51,580 nucleotides of DNA, taken from positions 8,961-60,540 of the forward strand of contig NZ_KE387158.1 in NCBI RefSeq assembly GCF_000430525.1, in the 5' to 3' direction. This DNA comes from Prevotella corporis DSM 18810 = JCM 8529. Lineage in GTDB: Bacteria; Bacteroidota; Bacteroidia; Bacteroidales; Bacteroidaceae. Below, piece after piece: positions 34,201 through 41,547 of the stretch (positions are counted from its first letter, which is position 1; the number at the start of each line of letters is the position of its first letter). A model generated the notes under the pieces. It was not told the DNA's origin. It ran no database searches and saw only the letters and a list, made by a program, of their open reading frames with translations. The translations under genes were made by a program, and so were the position numbers.

Positions 34201-34468
34201 TCAAATAGTCCCTTGTGAATGTAGGAGGGGCATCTCCTATACTATGCTTATCTATGCCACCATGTCGCCAACGAAATAACTCCTCTTCATGCCCATAGCT
34301 ACTTCCATAAAATTCAAGTTCGACAAATTTCATCGAGTTGCCATGATTTACAATTCGGTCAAAAGACAAACTAAGCCTATATTTTCCATCTGTTTGTCCG
34401 TATACCCACAGTGGTAATAAAGTCAAAAATGTAGTAAATAAAAATTTGCGGATATATGTCATTTTCAT
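31226..34468 (-). CDS. SprB-repeat surface protein with T9SS type A C-terminal sorting domain
   Basis: 1080 residues. Signal peptide ends at VYGQ. A beta-rich N-terminal part (to about 360) is followed by SprB-like repeats, each with a C-x-x-x-x-x-G start and a GGTxPYTxxW core: CFSGHDGEITLTASGGTG, CHGDSNGELTAHGKGG, CNSGSGLISTTVTGGTPPY, CHDANNGAISLELSGGTAPY. An Ig-like domain (VTYQWFHNGQQLE) comes next, and residues 1002-1080 (VTPNPTTGDFKVYVELKE to a KITKKKK end) are a type A sorting domain. That signal directs export across the outer membrane by the type IX system and surface attachment. SprB of Flavobacterium is a gliding adhesin. Start overlaps the preceding stop by 4 bases. Confidence 0.85.
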   Translation of the reverse strand: MKMTYIRKFLFTTFLTLLPLWVYGQTDGKYRLSLSFDRIVNHGNSMKFVELEFYGSSYGHEEELFRWRHGGIDKHSIGDAPPTFTRDYLTTAKNIPSQIRIWSKKQTPAWIKPGKYYAEDIKRWNNNLPYIKMDFDKGDAEKSFIDKMTLMVHLEIIPISINLHYFTDRGQGAESSLKLLPDNDVITLKATKGFVESTYKWQYQVSGESTWHDMPNTVSYSEGKSVVTFKGTDLYDQNIFNSLIQQGKNILFRINAITNETRNEVDYKKIILTPTYSAPHILSHDITLEQCHLSGDASIRIFLDRPLWPGEVLAFFQVGGAGFNVNALDAENSFRINNLVAGTYTYQLRGTHSNGLATYTETPYHILNTTISNRPAITHSFTQKNVSCFSGHDGEITLTASGGTGNFTAELMDAGGSVVQRESFNTGSTTFKQLSAGNYTLRLQDSNGCVAKSTSGEELVHQITLTEPDEAVSIKEIAKTSPLAYQSSDGSIQIAVSGGSPSASGYTVHFIRTSDGQSFTPTESRSDGTQYIYTLRNISRGEYTAIAEDMRYSSLENGDKQEPCGCHAQLAITLSAPPLLTVEVEETHFVSCHGDSNGELTAHGKGGKPIVSARLPYTYTWYKVSDGAKEELPLQVDSIAHNLVAGQYQVKITDANGISAESAVFELKQPDLLALSFTTRPPSCNSGSGLISTTVTGGTPPYTYEWNKEGATEANLAIEEAGSFFVRVVDSRGCFITGNVEVTAPDAISIKPTITNPTCHDANNGAISLELSGGTAPYTIRWEDDNNVTTANRENLKAGEYVAVITDKAGCSLHYRVVLEQPEALIVKLGAGFTLCHEQSRKITALPNVENVTYQWFHNGQQLEETSKELIVSKAGKYRVVITNENGCTAMAEIEIKTSSTALPLDMTAPTSVTVGAPIHAVNISRIRADKLEWMLPANAIVTSKSDERVTFTIPEAGVYEITLVGYLGDCSTVVTQRLEVLAEGSVVLPDGKDGFIRQFLVTPNPTTGDFKVYVELKEPHDFTLRLLSPTGTEMDRKAVQNVSKHTFEYELRGDIDGIFGVELSVGNEKSTLKITKKKK

Positions 34469-36522
34469 AATGCTACACCTTTTTTGATGGTTATTGGTTT
34501 ATGTGCTCTTGTTTTAACAACTATCATATATTCATTTTTCCCCCCTTGTAATATGTCAGCATCTACTAATTCTCCTGATACAGGCAAGTTCTCTCTGTAA
34601 AGAACTCGTGTATTTGTGTTGTCTATCTTATATAAAGAAATAGAGATAACATCCTTGTTGGGTATATTCCATTTAATAGCGATGCCTTCTGGCAAGACTT
34701 CCAAATCAAATTTAATAGCTTCATTTTCGTCCTCTTCTTTTAACGATTTTATCTTAATGGGAGAAGATAAAGGGGAGCGCTGCTGATTGGCGGAATAAGC
34801 CATCACTTGATATTGATACGTTTTTCCTGATTCAATATCATTATCTTCGTGTCTGATAGCTGTAGGATTCTCAATACGCAAAACTTTCTGTTTTTCCTCA
34901 TTTTCAGCATCTTTACGAAGCACAATAAAACCATCTATGGATATTTCATCTCCACTGACCCATTCTATAATATTCTTGCCTATCTCTGCAATCCCTCCAG
35001 TGATGATCGGTGCAGCAGGTGGAATAGTCTGTGGTTTGGATACTTCAATAGTTTCGCATTGTCCAGATTGGTTGTATCTCTCATCAAGGGATGTCAAAGC
35101 ATAGTAAACCTTATCGTTAAGATTATTGATGTTTACACTATCCGTGTAGTATGTTTCGCGAATAGCCAAGTCAGTAATGGGTATCAGCTCTTCTCCCCTG
35201 GTCTGCCCACGATAAAGGCGATAACCGTAAATGTCGGCATCATGATTGGCATCCCAAGAGAGATGTACTGCACCAAGACTGTCTATATGAGCTTTCAGAC
35301 CTTGTGGAATTGCAGGTGGAACACTGTCAACAGGTTGGATAAGTACAGGAAGCGAATGGGTAGATGCTCCGTGCTTAGCTTTAGCTTCTACCTTATAATA
35401 TATGTTTTTCCCAATTTTTTCTATATGGTAATTTCTTTCGTTTGCTCCGATATTATTGGCTAGGGTACTATAGGTCTTATCATCCGTAGAGTGGAGTATG
35501 TTAAATCCACTGATAAGGTCTTGATGTGCACTATCAAATTGCCAAGCAATGTCTGCTCCACCAACCTTATCAAACTTTGAATCAGTAATCATAGGAGCTT
35601 CTTTCAATGCAGGATAAGCAATTCCAGAGACAACAGCACTATATTCTCCTTTGCTACCAAAGGGCGTAACGCCAACCACACGATAATATATGGTCTTACC
35701 TAACGGTATGCTATCCAAATAAGTAATAGGAGCATGAGGATTTTTGTCTGTATCCGCCATGCGGGTAACCGGTAAATCCGAAATCTGCTTAAAGTTCCTA
35801 CCATCCTCACTCCGTTCAATGAAATAGGAGGAATAAAGGTATGACAACGTATTATAATCCCATGATAAAAGCGCACCAGACTCGCTGAACTGGGCAGATA
35901 GGTCTATGGGCTTTACTAGTTTGACAGTCTCATCTGCAATAGCAAATACTGCCCCTTGCTCGATATTTCTTTTTTCCTTTGGAACAAGAGATATTGCACG
36001 ATAAAGATAACGCTCGCTTTTCTTAACATCCTTATCTTCCCATCCCCATCCAACTTCCTTAGCTACAGGGAAACACAGATCTGCTGCATAAAGTGAGAAT
36101 AAATAACGCTGCTGACGCATTTCATCAAGAGAGATGGCTTTAGATATAGAATTATCACCAAGACTGACTTCAAAATCCTCTCCAAAGATTGCTTGCGCAA
36201 TGACAGCTCCCATAGGATATTCAGCAGCAAGTTTTTTTAGCGTTTCCGTTTCTTCCGGCTTGAGATTTTCGTGGAGTATCTTGATTTCCGGATGTTCCAG
36301 AACAACACCAGAACGGGCTACCGTTAGACGTTCCAAACGCACCCCATACTTATTAAGCAGTTCCCAACTTTCTGCATCGGTTGAAATCCAGCGTAGCAAG
36401 ATACGGTCAGATTGTGCTTCTGCACGCATCCTAATAGCTGGTGTTTGACCCAACTGGGCCATGCTCATAAGGGGGTATATGCAAAGAAAAGCAAAAAGGC
36501 TTATTACTTTTATATGGCGCAT
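34465..36522 (-). CDS. Exported fibronectin type III-like repeat protein
   Basis: 685 residues. Signal peptide MRHIKVISLFAFLCIYPLMSMAQ. Residues 25-200 are an N-terminal domain without known relatives to me. From about 205 four or five fibronectin-III-like units follow, seen in the repeating LSWDYN, FIERSEDGRNF, YYRVVGVTPFGSKGEYS; HLSWDANHDADIYGYRLYRG; YQYQVMAYSANQQRSP; and IKWNIPNKDVISISLYK patterns. The protein ends in a basic GVAL without a T9SS signal. It is probably a periplasmic or surface structural subunit. It is 2 bases after the 1520-residue gene and overlaps the SprB-repeat gene (ATGA), so these three are tightly coupled. Confidence 0.78.
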   Translation of the reverse strand: MRHIKVISLFAFLCIYPLMSMAQLGQTPAIRMRAEAQSDRILLRWISTDAESWELLNKYGVRLERLTVARSGVVLEHPEIKILHENLKPEETETLKKLAAEYPMGAVIAQAIFGEDFEVSLGDNSISKAISLDEMRQQRYLFSLYAADLCFPVAKEVGWGWEDKDVKKSERYLYRAISLVPKEKRNIEQGAVFAIADETVKLVKPIDLSAQFSESGALLSWDYNTLSYLYSSYFIERSEDGRNFKQISDLPVTRMADTDKNPHAPITYLDSIPLGKTIYYRVVGVTPFGSKGEYSAVVSGIAYPALKEAPMITDSKFDKVGGADIAWQFDSAHQDLISGFNILHSTDDKTYSTLANNIGANERNYHIEKIGKNIYYKVEAKAKHGASTHSLPVLIQPVDSVPPAIPQGLKAHIDSLGAVHLSWDANHDADIYGYRLYRGQTRGEELIPITDLAIRETYYTDSVNINNLNDKVYYALTSLDERYNQSGQCETIEVSKPQTIPPAAPIITGGIAEIGKNIIEWVSGDEISIDGFIVLRKDAENEEKQKVLRIENPTAIRHEDNDIESGKTYQYQVMAYSANQQRSPLSSPIKIKSLKEEDENEAIKFDLEVLPEGIAIKWNIPNKDVISISLYKIDNTNTRVLYRENLPVSGELVDADILQGGKNEYMIVVKTRAHKPITIKKGVAL

Positions 36523-36524
36523 GC

Positions 36525-39500
36525 TTATTTATTTAAATTGAGTTGATTCGTATAGATGAACTCATAATCACTTGTCACAGTCCCATCTGGCAGGGTATAA
36601 CTTATAATTGACTTGTATCTGCCCTTCTTCAATATGGGCAACGAGCCGATGACAAATCTGGTATAGATCTGTGGAGTAACGGATTCCCGATTATTAATGA
36701 TGGAATTCTGCAAATCTCGGTAGTCGTTGAATGACACTAGAGATGCATCGAATGTGAATGGGAACCGGAACAGGGACAGGTTTATTGATCCAGACTGCAA
36801 CAAGGAAAGATAATTCTGACTTGGCGAGAATGCCTTATATGGAGGAATACCTGTTGGCAGTTCTTCCCTTCTTACAAGGTGTATATTACCATAAGGATAT
36901 CCTTCATAGACAAGTGGAATAACTGTGTTTGTAAAATACTCCTCATTGAGGTCGGAATGAAAAGAGAGCAAAGGTATGTATTGTGTCTTCTCCACGCCTA
37001 TGACTTCTGCTTCGTCAAAGGATTCCTTACTTTGCACTTCCGCACCCAATGTAAGGCCAACACCTGCATCTATGGCAACATCGTCACGGACTTTCACACC
37101 TCTCATCTTATCCCTAAACGTCTCATAAAGGCTGGTTGCGAAGTGGTATGCCAGGATAGACTGTTCAAGGTTACTGGAAATCATTGCACTGGCCTTATTT
37201 CCGCCAATATGCCCGGAAAAGTCTTCGTCGCCATTTGTTTCTAAGCCTTCGGAAGATTTATCACTTGTGTCTGCATTGTCTTTCTGTGTGGCAGAATATG
37301 ATAAATCCAATGTATATTCAGTTTGCCTTTTTAAGACAGGAAGGGTGAACTCCAGACGATTTTCAGCTTCATTATAGCTAAAGTCAGTAACTATGCTTTC
37401 ATTCTGCTTCGTAACGAAAGCCAGCTTGTAGTCAAACCCTTTCTCAAACAGGTATTTTTGTCCAAACTGCAATTGTACATATCCCTTGCCATACTCCTTG
37501 GTCAGAAGGTATTTCTGGCCAAGCACAGGGTAAGAATATACAATGTTCTGTACAGGTATATCCGATGGAGCACCTCCTGTAGTAAAATGGCATACCTTCT
37601 CTTCATAGGCAGGCTTACCGGAAGTCATCACTGGTTTCCATTCGCCATTCTTCAGTTCTTCAAAAACGATGCGGACCTCAGCCGTTAATTCTGTGTTAGG
37701 TGGAAGGATCTCTTTAGACTGGAAGCGGACATCAGTCTTATCTTTTCCCCAAATGAGTTTTCCTGCAATGCTATGATTTTCCTTATCTTTAACGACAAAC
37801 TCCTTGAGACTGATGCGATAGTAAACAGTCTGCTCTTCTTCACCAGTCGCCTCAAAACTCTTATCCATTGCAATATTGAATGTTGCCTGTGGTACAGAGA
37901 AAACACTGACATCCTGCTCGCCATCAGCAGGGGCCAGGTCATTGATCATAGGTTCATCTATAGGAGAGCTGCCAGGGATGATGACATCGCATTTCTCACC
38001 AATTGTCAGTTTAAACCGTGCCCTGCCCTTGATTAGCCCAAGAACATTGAGACTCACTCCTAAATATCCCTTAAAATATGTTGGGTCTGGTAATCCCGCT
38101 TGCAAAAGCGCAGCCGCGCCTCCTTTAATTACAGGTACGCGGATACGGATGAACCATAGTTTTACTTTTACGCCTAATTCTCCTTGTAGATAGGCATAGG
38201 TCTGTCCTTGAGCATACCATCCATCCATACCAATGGTACCGGAGCGTCCCTTGCACTGCGCCTGTGCATAGTCTTTTAACATGATGTCAAATCCAATCCC
38301 AGCATTGAAATTAGCATACATCATTAGGAACTGAAGGTCTCCGGTTTTCACTGCAAGTTCAGAGCCAAAGGCAAACCCCTTACCAGTGCTTAGTGCATCA
38401 AGATTTCTCCCAAGGCTAAGTCTTCCTATGTCTTGTCCCAAGAGGTCTGCAACGGCCTGCGGAGGAGCGGGCATATCGGGGATACGATTTCCTGCCATAA
38501 AGTATGACCCTGTTTTTACGGCAAGAATATTTCCAACAGCTAGCTGTACTCCCAACCTGTTAGTTGGTGTACCAAGATGTAGATACCATTCTTTTGGATC
38601 TATATGTAAAACACTCCAACCAGCCTTCCCACGTTCTCCTACGCCACGGATAAATTCCGAAGGGGTGTTGAGGTAAACATCTGAACGTGCATACAGTACA
38701 TTGTTCTGGAAGTCCATTTGGAAACATAAAGTACCTGATAATCCCATATCTTTAATGGCATCAGGCATGGATTTGATGGCTTCAGCCAGTTGCGTCCAGT
38801 CATTCTGTTTGAACTGTTCTGATAACTTGGCAGGGAAAGTACGTTGCTGTTTCTCTAACTTTTCGCTGGTAGAGGCACTACCACCTCCTCTGTTAGGAAA
38901 CTCTCCATAACCATAAAAACCTGCTGATTCCAAGCCACCTGCTTTTGAGAAAACCATTTCAAAAGCAGCCTCTCCATAAGCCGCCTTGCCTATTTCAATA
39001 ACCGTAGAAGCCTTGAAGCCAAATCCCATAGAAGCATCCGGAATATAATTGGCATTCGTGAAACGGCCACCATTAGGATTGCGACCTTCCGCACGTACGC
39101 CTGAGGTTAATGCGCCTCCAATACCATTCAATGTCATTGCGCCAACAATGGGCACACCGGGCTGGAAAGTCGCCATTCCATCTGCATACCAATAGTGAAA
39201 ATCCTCTTTGCACCCGAAGGCTGCACGTGCAGTAATGGATGCATCATATTTAGCCCGTTCTTTTGTGTTTTTGTCTATTTTGCCATTAAAGGAGAATCCC
39301 AAAGTTACGTCTCCAGCAAAGCCATAACCATATATTGCATCTCCTCTATGCCAATTGAGTTCTCCTTTCATCTGTATAACTCCTGCTATGACAGAATTTA
39401 CGGCAACAGTCCCTACTTCCAACTTATCAAACATCCAAGTGTTTTGCTCATATTTGGCAAGTAGAGATAGTTCCGTAGCGCCGGAGAATAAGTTTTGTCC

Positions 39501-41087
39501 AAGATTTAGCCCCGCACCAATGGTCAATCGGACGTGTTTAGTATCAGAATTGTTAAGTGCTATTTTATTTATAGATAATGGAAAGTTTCCTAGTTTTGCT
39601 TCTCCTTCATAACCGAAATATTCTGCGGAAATATAAGGTGCTACGGTTGTTAGTTTAAGACTGCGGAAACTAATCTTATCAAATTTTGTTTGTGATGTGG
39701 AGTCGCTGTTTCCCTCTTTTCCAAGAGTCATATATCCATGAAGTACAGCTTCCGGGACAAAATGGTCTTCTACTAAACGAAGAGTTATATTTGAGTTCTT
39801 CTCAAGATATGCCTTTGCATTAAAAATAGAGAAATCAAGAGACTCTTGATTTTTAACCCGCAATGTATACGCGTTGTTGGGCTGCAGATAGCCTTCATAG
39901 CCCAAAGTTGTATTCTTGCCTTTAAAAGGTAAGCCAAGCTTACCGGAGAACTCTGCGGAAACAAGTTCATTGGCAATAAGGTTTAAACCGAAATGATCAA
40001 CAGAGAAACGCCATCCGTCTGCACTACCTCTATCTAGTGAAAGAATGCTGTCGGCAGCGAATAATCCTGTAATGCCATAATCGTCTATTAGTAATCCCTT
40101 GGCAGAAAAACTTGCTCTTGAAAAGGCCTTCGGTAAGGTTATTGACACATTCTCTGCATACACACCCCTCCACAAAGCTTGTTCATCAGGAAGATAACCT
40201 TGCTGGTATTCTTGTGGAAAACGTGTTATGTTGGAATTTCGCCTGCTACTGAAATCCAAAATGACATTATCAAGTGAGAATATATAGTCTTTCAACCCTT
40301 TTATCTCAAAACTTGGCAGATTTAAAGAAACAAGTAAATCATCCCAACTTTCTATGACTGTGCTGAAATGCCCGATAACCTGATTTAAGGAATTACTTTC
40401 TTTATCAAAATCATCTGCTGATAGTCCGTTCTTTGTTTCGTTTCTCTCTATATTTTGTCCCCCAGCCTTTACTATCAGTGAGGTTGGGAAATGGACTTCT
40501 GCATCCATTGCAAGATTATGGAAGCCATCACACCCAATTGTCATATAGGTGTTACTTTGAGAAAATCCTCGCTCTTTATTAAGTCCTTTTCCCTTTAGGA
40601 CAATTTTCGTGTTACCTCCATTAAAGGGTATTTCGACATCATGCAGAAGCGAAAGTTTTAGTTCTCCTGTCAATCCACCGGTATGCGTTCCTTTTATTCC
40701 TTCTGCCCCAAAAAAAAGAACCGTACGTTTGCCATCTGCCCCCTGTGGAATAACAGCTTTTGCATAAACGCCAATTTCTGTGGAAGAAGTCCGCAATGCA
40801 AAGCGACTTATGGCGATAGTTATCTCCATACCTCCAATCGTACGTTTCATGGCGATTGGAAGGTTTATTACCTCCTCTTCGTTATAATTCAGATCCTCTA
40901 CATATGCATTGGTTTCCGCAATACGTGCAAACATATTGTTCAGATCACCTATCTGTTGTATGGAATTGCTTTTTGTCTGTGAAAAGGATACATTTGTACT
41001 CAATAGTAAAGTACAGAGTAATATGCTTATTCGATAACAAGCAATATTTTTCTTTAAGAGGGCTATGAAAACTGTCTGTATTTTCAT
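36525..41087 (-). CDS. Very large exported beta-rich protein, unknown family
   Basis: 1520 residues counted from the ATG at 41087, which opens a Sec-type signal peptide ending near SFSQ. An ATG at 41132 would add 15 residues and overlap the regulator gene. The body is a long run of short strands rich in G, with stretches such as KAVIPQGADGKRTVLFFG, YGFAGDVTLGFSFNGKID, AYGEAAFEMVFSKAGG and FAFGSELAVKTGDLQF. Around residue 1040 a region LAPADGEQDVSVFSVP followed by ATFNIAMDKSF reads like a bacterial Ig-like (Big_5) domain. No catalytic motif, T9SS domain or repeats of fixed length are evident. It is the first structural gene of the cargo operon. Possible shell or scaffold; function unknown. Confidence 0.72.
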   Translation of the reverse strand: MKIQTVFIALLKKNIACYRISILLCTLLLSTNVSFSQTKSNSIQQIGDLNNMFARIAETNAYVEDLNYNEEEVINLPIAMKRTIGGMEITIAISRFALRTSSTEIGVYAKAVIPQGADGKRTVLFFGAEGIKGTHTGGLTGELKLSLLHDVEIPFNGGNTKIVLKGKGLNKERGFSQSNTYMTIGCDGFHNLAMDAEVHFPTSLIVKAGGQNIERNETKNGLSADDFDKESNSLNQVIGHFSTVIESWDDLLVSLNLPSFEIKGLKDYIFSLDNVILDFSSRRNSNITRFPQEYQQGYLPDEQALWRGVYAENVSITLPKAFSRASFSAKGLLIDDYGITGLFAADSILSLDRGSADGWRFSVDHFGLNLIANELVSAEFSGKLGLPFKGKNTTLGYEGYLQPNNAYTLRVKNQESLDFSIFNAKAYLEKNSNITLRLVEDHFVPEAVLHGYMTLGKEGNSDSTSQTKFDKISFRSLKLTTVAPYISAEYFGYEGEAKLGNFPLSINKIALNNSDTKHVRLTIGAGLNLGQNLFSGATELSLLAKYEQNTWMFDKLEVGTVAVNSVIAGVIQMKGELNWHRGDAIYGYGFAGDVTLGFSFNGKIDKNTKERAKYDASITARAAFGCKEDFHYWYADGMATFQPGVPIVGAMTLNGIGGALTSGVRAEGRNPNGGRFTNANYIPDASMGFGFKASTVIEIGKAAYGEAAFEMVFSKAGGLESAGFYGYGEFPNRGGGSASTSEKLEKQQRTFPAKLSEQFKQNDWTQLAEAIKSMPDAIKDMGLSGTLCFQMDFQNNVLYARSDVYLNTPSEFIRGVGERGKAGWSVLHIDPKEWYLHLGTPTNRLGVQLAVGNILAVKTGSYFMAGNRIPDMPAPPQAVADLLGQDIGRLSLGRNLDALSTGKGFAFGSELAVKTGDLQFLMMYANFNAGIGFDIMLKDYAQAQCKGRSGTIGMDGWYAQGQTYAYLQGELGVKVKLWFIRIRVPVIKGGAAALLQAGLPDPTYFKGYLGVSLNVLGLIKGRARFKLTIGEKCDVIIPGSSPIDEPMINDLAPADGEQDVSVFSVPQATFNIAMDKSFEATGEEEQTVYYRISLKEFVVKDKENHSIAGKLIWGKDKTDVRFQSKEILPPNTELTAEVRIVFEELKNGEWKPVMTSGKPAYEEKVCHFTTGGAPSDIPVQNIVYSYPVLGQKYLLTKEYGKGYVQLQFGQKYLFEKGFDYKLAFVTKQNESIVTDFSYNEAENRLEFTLPVLKRQTEYTLDLSYSATQKDNADTSDKSSEGLETNGDEDFSGHIGGNKASAMISSNLEQSILAYHFATSLYETFRDKMRGVKVRDDVAIDAGVGLTLGAEVQSKESFDEAEVIGVEKTQYIPLLSFHSDLNEEYFTNTVIPLVYEGYPYGNIHLVRREELPTGIPPYKAFSPSQNYLSLLQSGSINLSLFRFPFTFDASLVSFNDYRDLQNSIINNRESVTPQIYTRFVIGSLPILKKGRYKSIISYTLPDGTVTSDYEFIYTNQLNLNK

Positions 41088-41122
41088 AATGGCAAAGATT
41101 GTAAAGATAAAGAGACAAACAG

Positions 41123-41329
41123 TTATGTGCATTTTGTCGATACAAGAAGTTCTCTAATATCAATATCAAGTACCAACGCTATTTCTAAAAGAGTATCCAA
41201 AGAAGGCTGGGTCTTATTGGAGCTCCATTTTGAAACTGTATTCTCGGATTTTCCAAGTTGCTCTGCCAGCCATTTGCTTGTACGCTGCTTCTCCACAAGC
41301 ACAACTTTAATTCTATTTATTATCGTCAT
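41123..41329 (-). CDS. XRE-family helix-turn-helix regulator of the cargo operon
   Basis: 68 residues, essentially one Cro/CI-type DNA-binding domain: RTSKWLAEQLGKSENTVSKW is the helix-turn-helix and NKTQPSLDTLLEIALVLDID the following helices. The ATG at 41329 is 40 bases from a perfect -7 box. It is the first gene of the leftward cargo operon, 35 bases before the large exported protein, and an inverted repeat just upstream of its promoter could be its operator. Autoregulation of the operon is thus likely but inferred. Confidence 0.85.
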   Translation of the reverse strand: MTIINRIKVVLVEKQRTSKWLAEQLGKSENTVSKWSSNKTQPSLDTLLEIALVLDIDIRELLVSTKCT

Positions 41330-41369
41330 ACGATGATTTTATTTATTTCTTCATCCATTAAATATCCTA

Positions 41370-41377
41370 CAAAGTTA
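41370..41377 (-). promoter_or_regulatory. -7 promoter element of the cargo operon
   Basis: TAACTTTG on the minus strand, a perfect TAnnTTTG match. It lies within AATGAGTAACTTTGT, a 15-base stretch identical to that at the DJ-1 cassette promoter (3993-4007). A clear -33 box is not seen. The transcript would begin with the XRE regulator. Confidence 0.6.
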
Positions 41378-41402
41378 CTCATTGTCTATTGGATTGACGA
41401 AG

Positions 41403-41436
41403 AAAATGACAGAAATTTTTGAAAATCCGTCATTTT
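41403..41436. promoter_or_regulatory. Inverted repeat, candidate operator of the XRE regulator
   Basis: AAAATGAC (41403-41410) pairs perfectly with GTCATTTT (41429-41436) across 18 bases. The repeat lies 26-59 bases upstream of the cargo -7 box, around and beyond the -33 position, so bound protein could block or activate polymerase. It could also act on the rightward gene at 41548, whose weak TAACTTCG (41500-41507) is the only -7-like box seen on that strand. Confidence 0.45.
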
Positions 41437-41547
41437 TCCCAATATTTCCCGATTTATCCTACCTAATCCTCGATTTCTGCCTTTTCTATTATATACTTAT
41501 AACTTCGCTGTGTTACAGTTATTTATTCATCTTAAAAACAAAAAAAT

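Noticed and set aside
34849..35463. 204-codon rightward frame opposite the FnIII-like gene
   Set aside because: It lies fully antisense to a well-supported gene and has no recognisable features; likewise the long rightward frames at 10574-11179 and 12369-12836 opposite traG.
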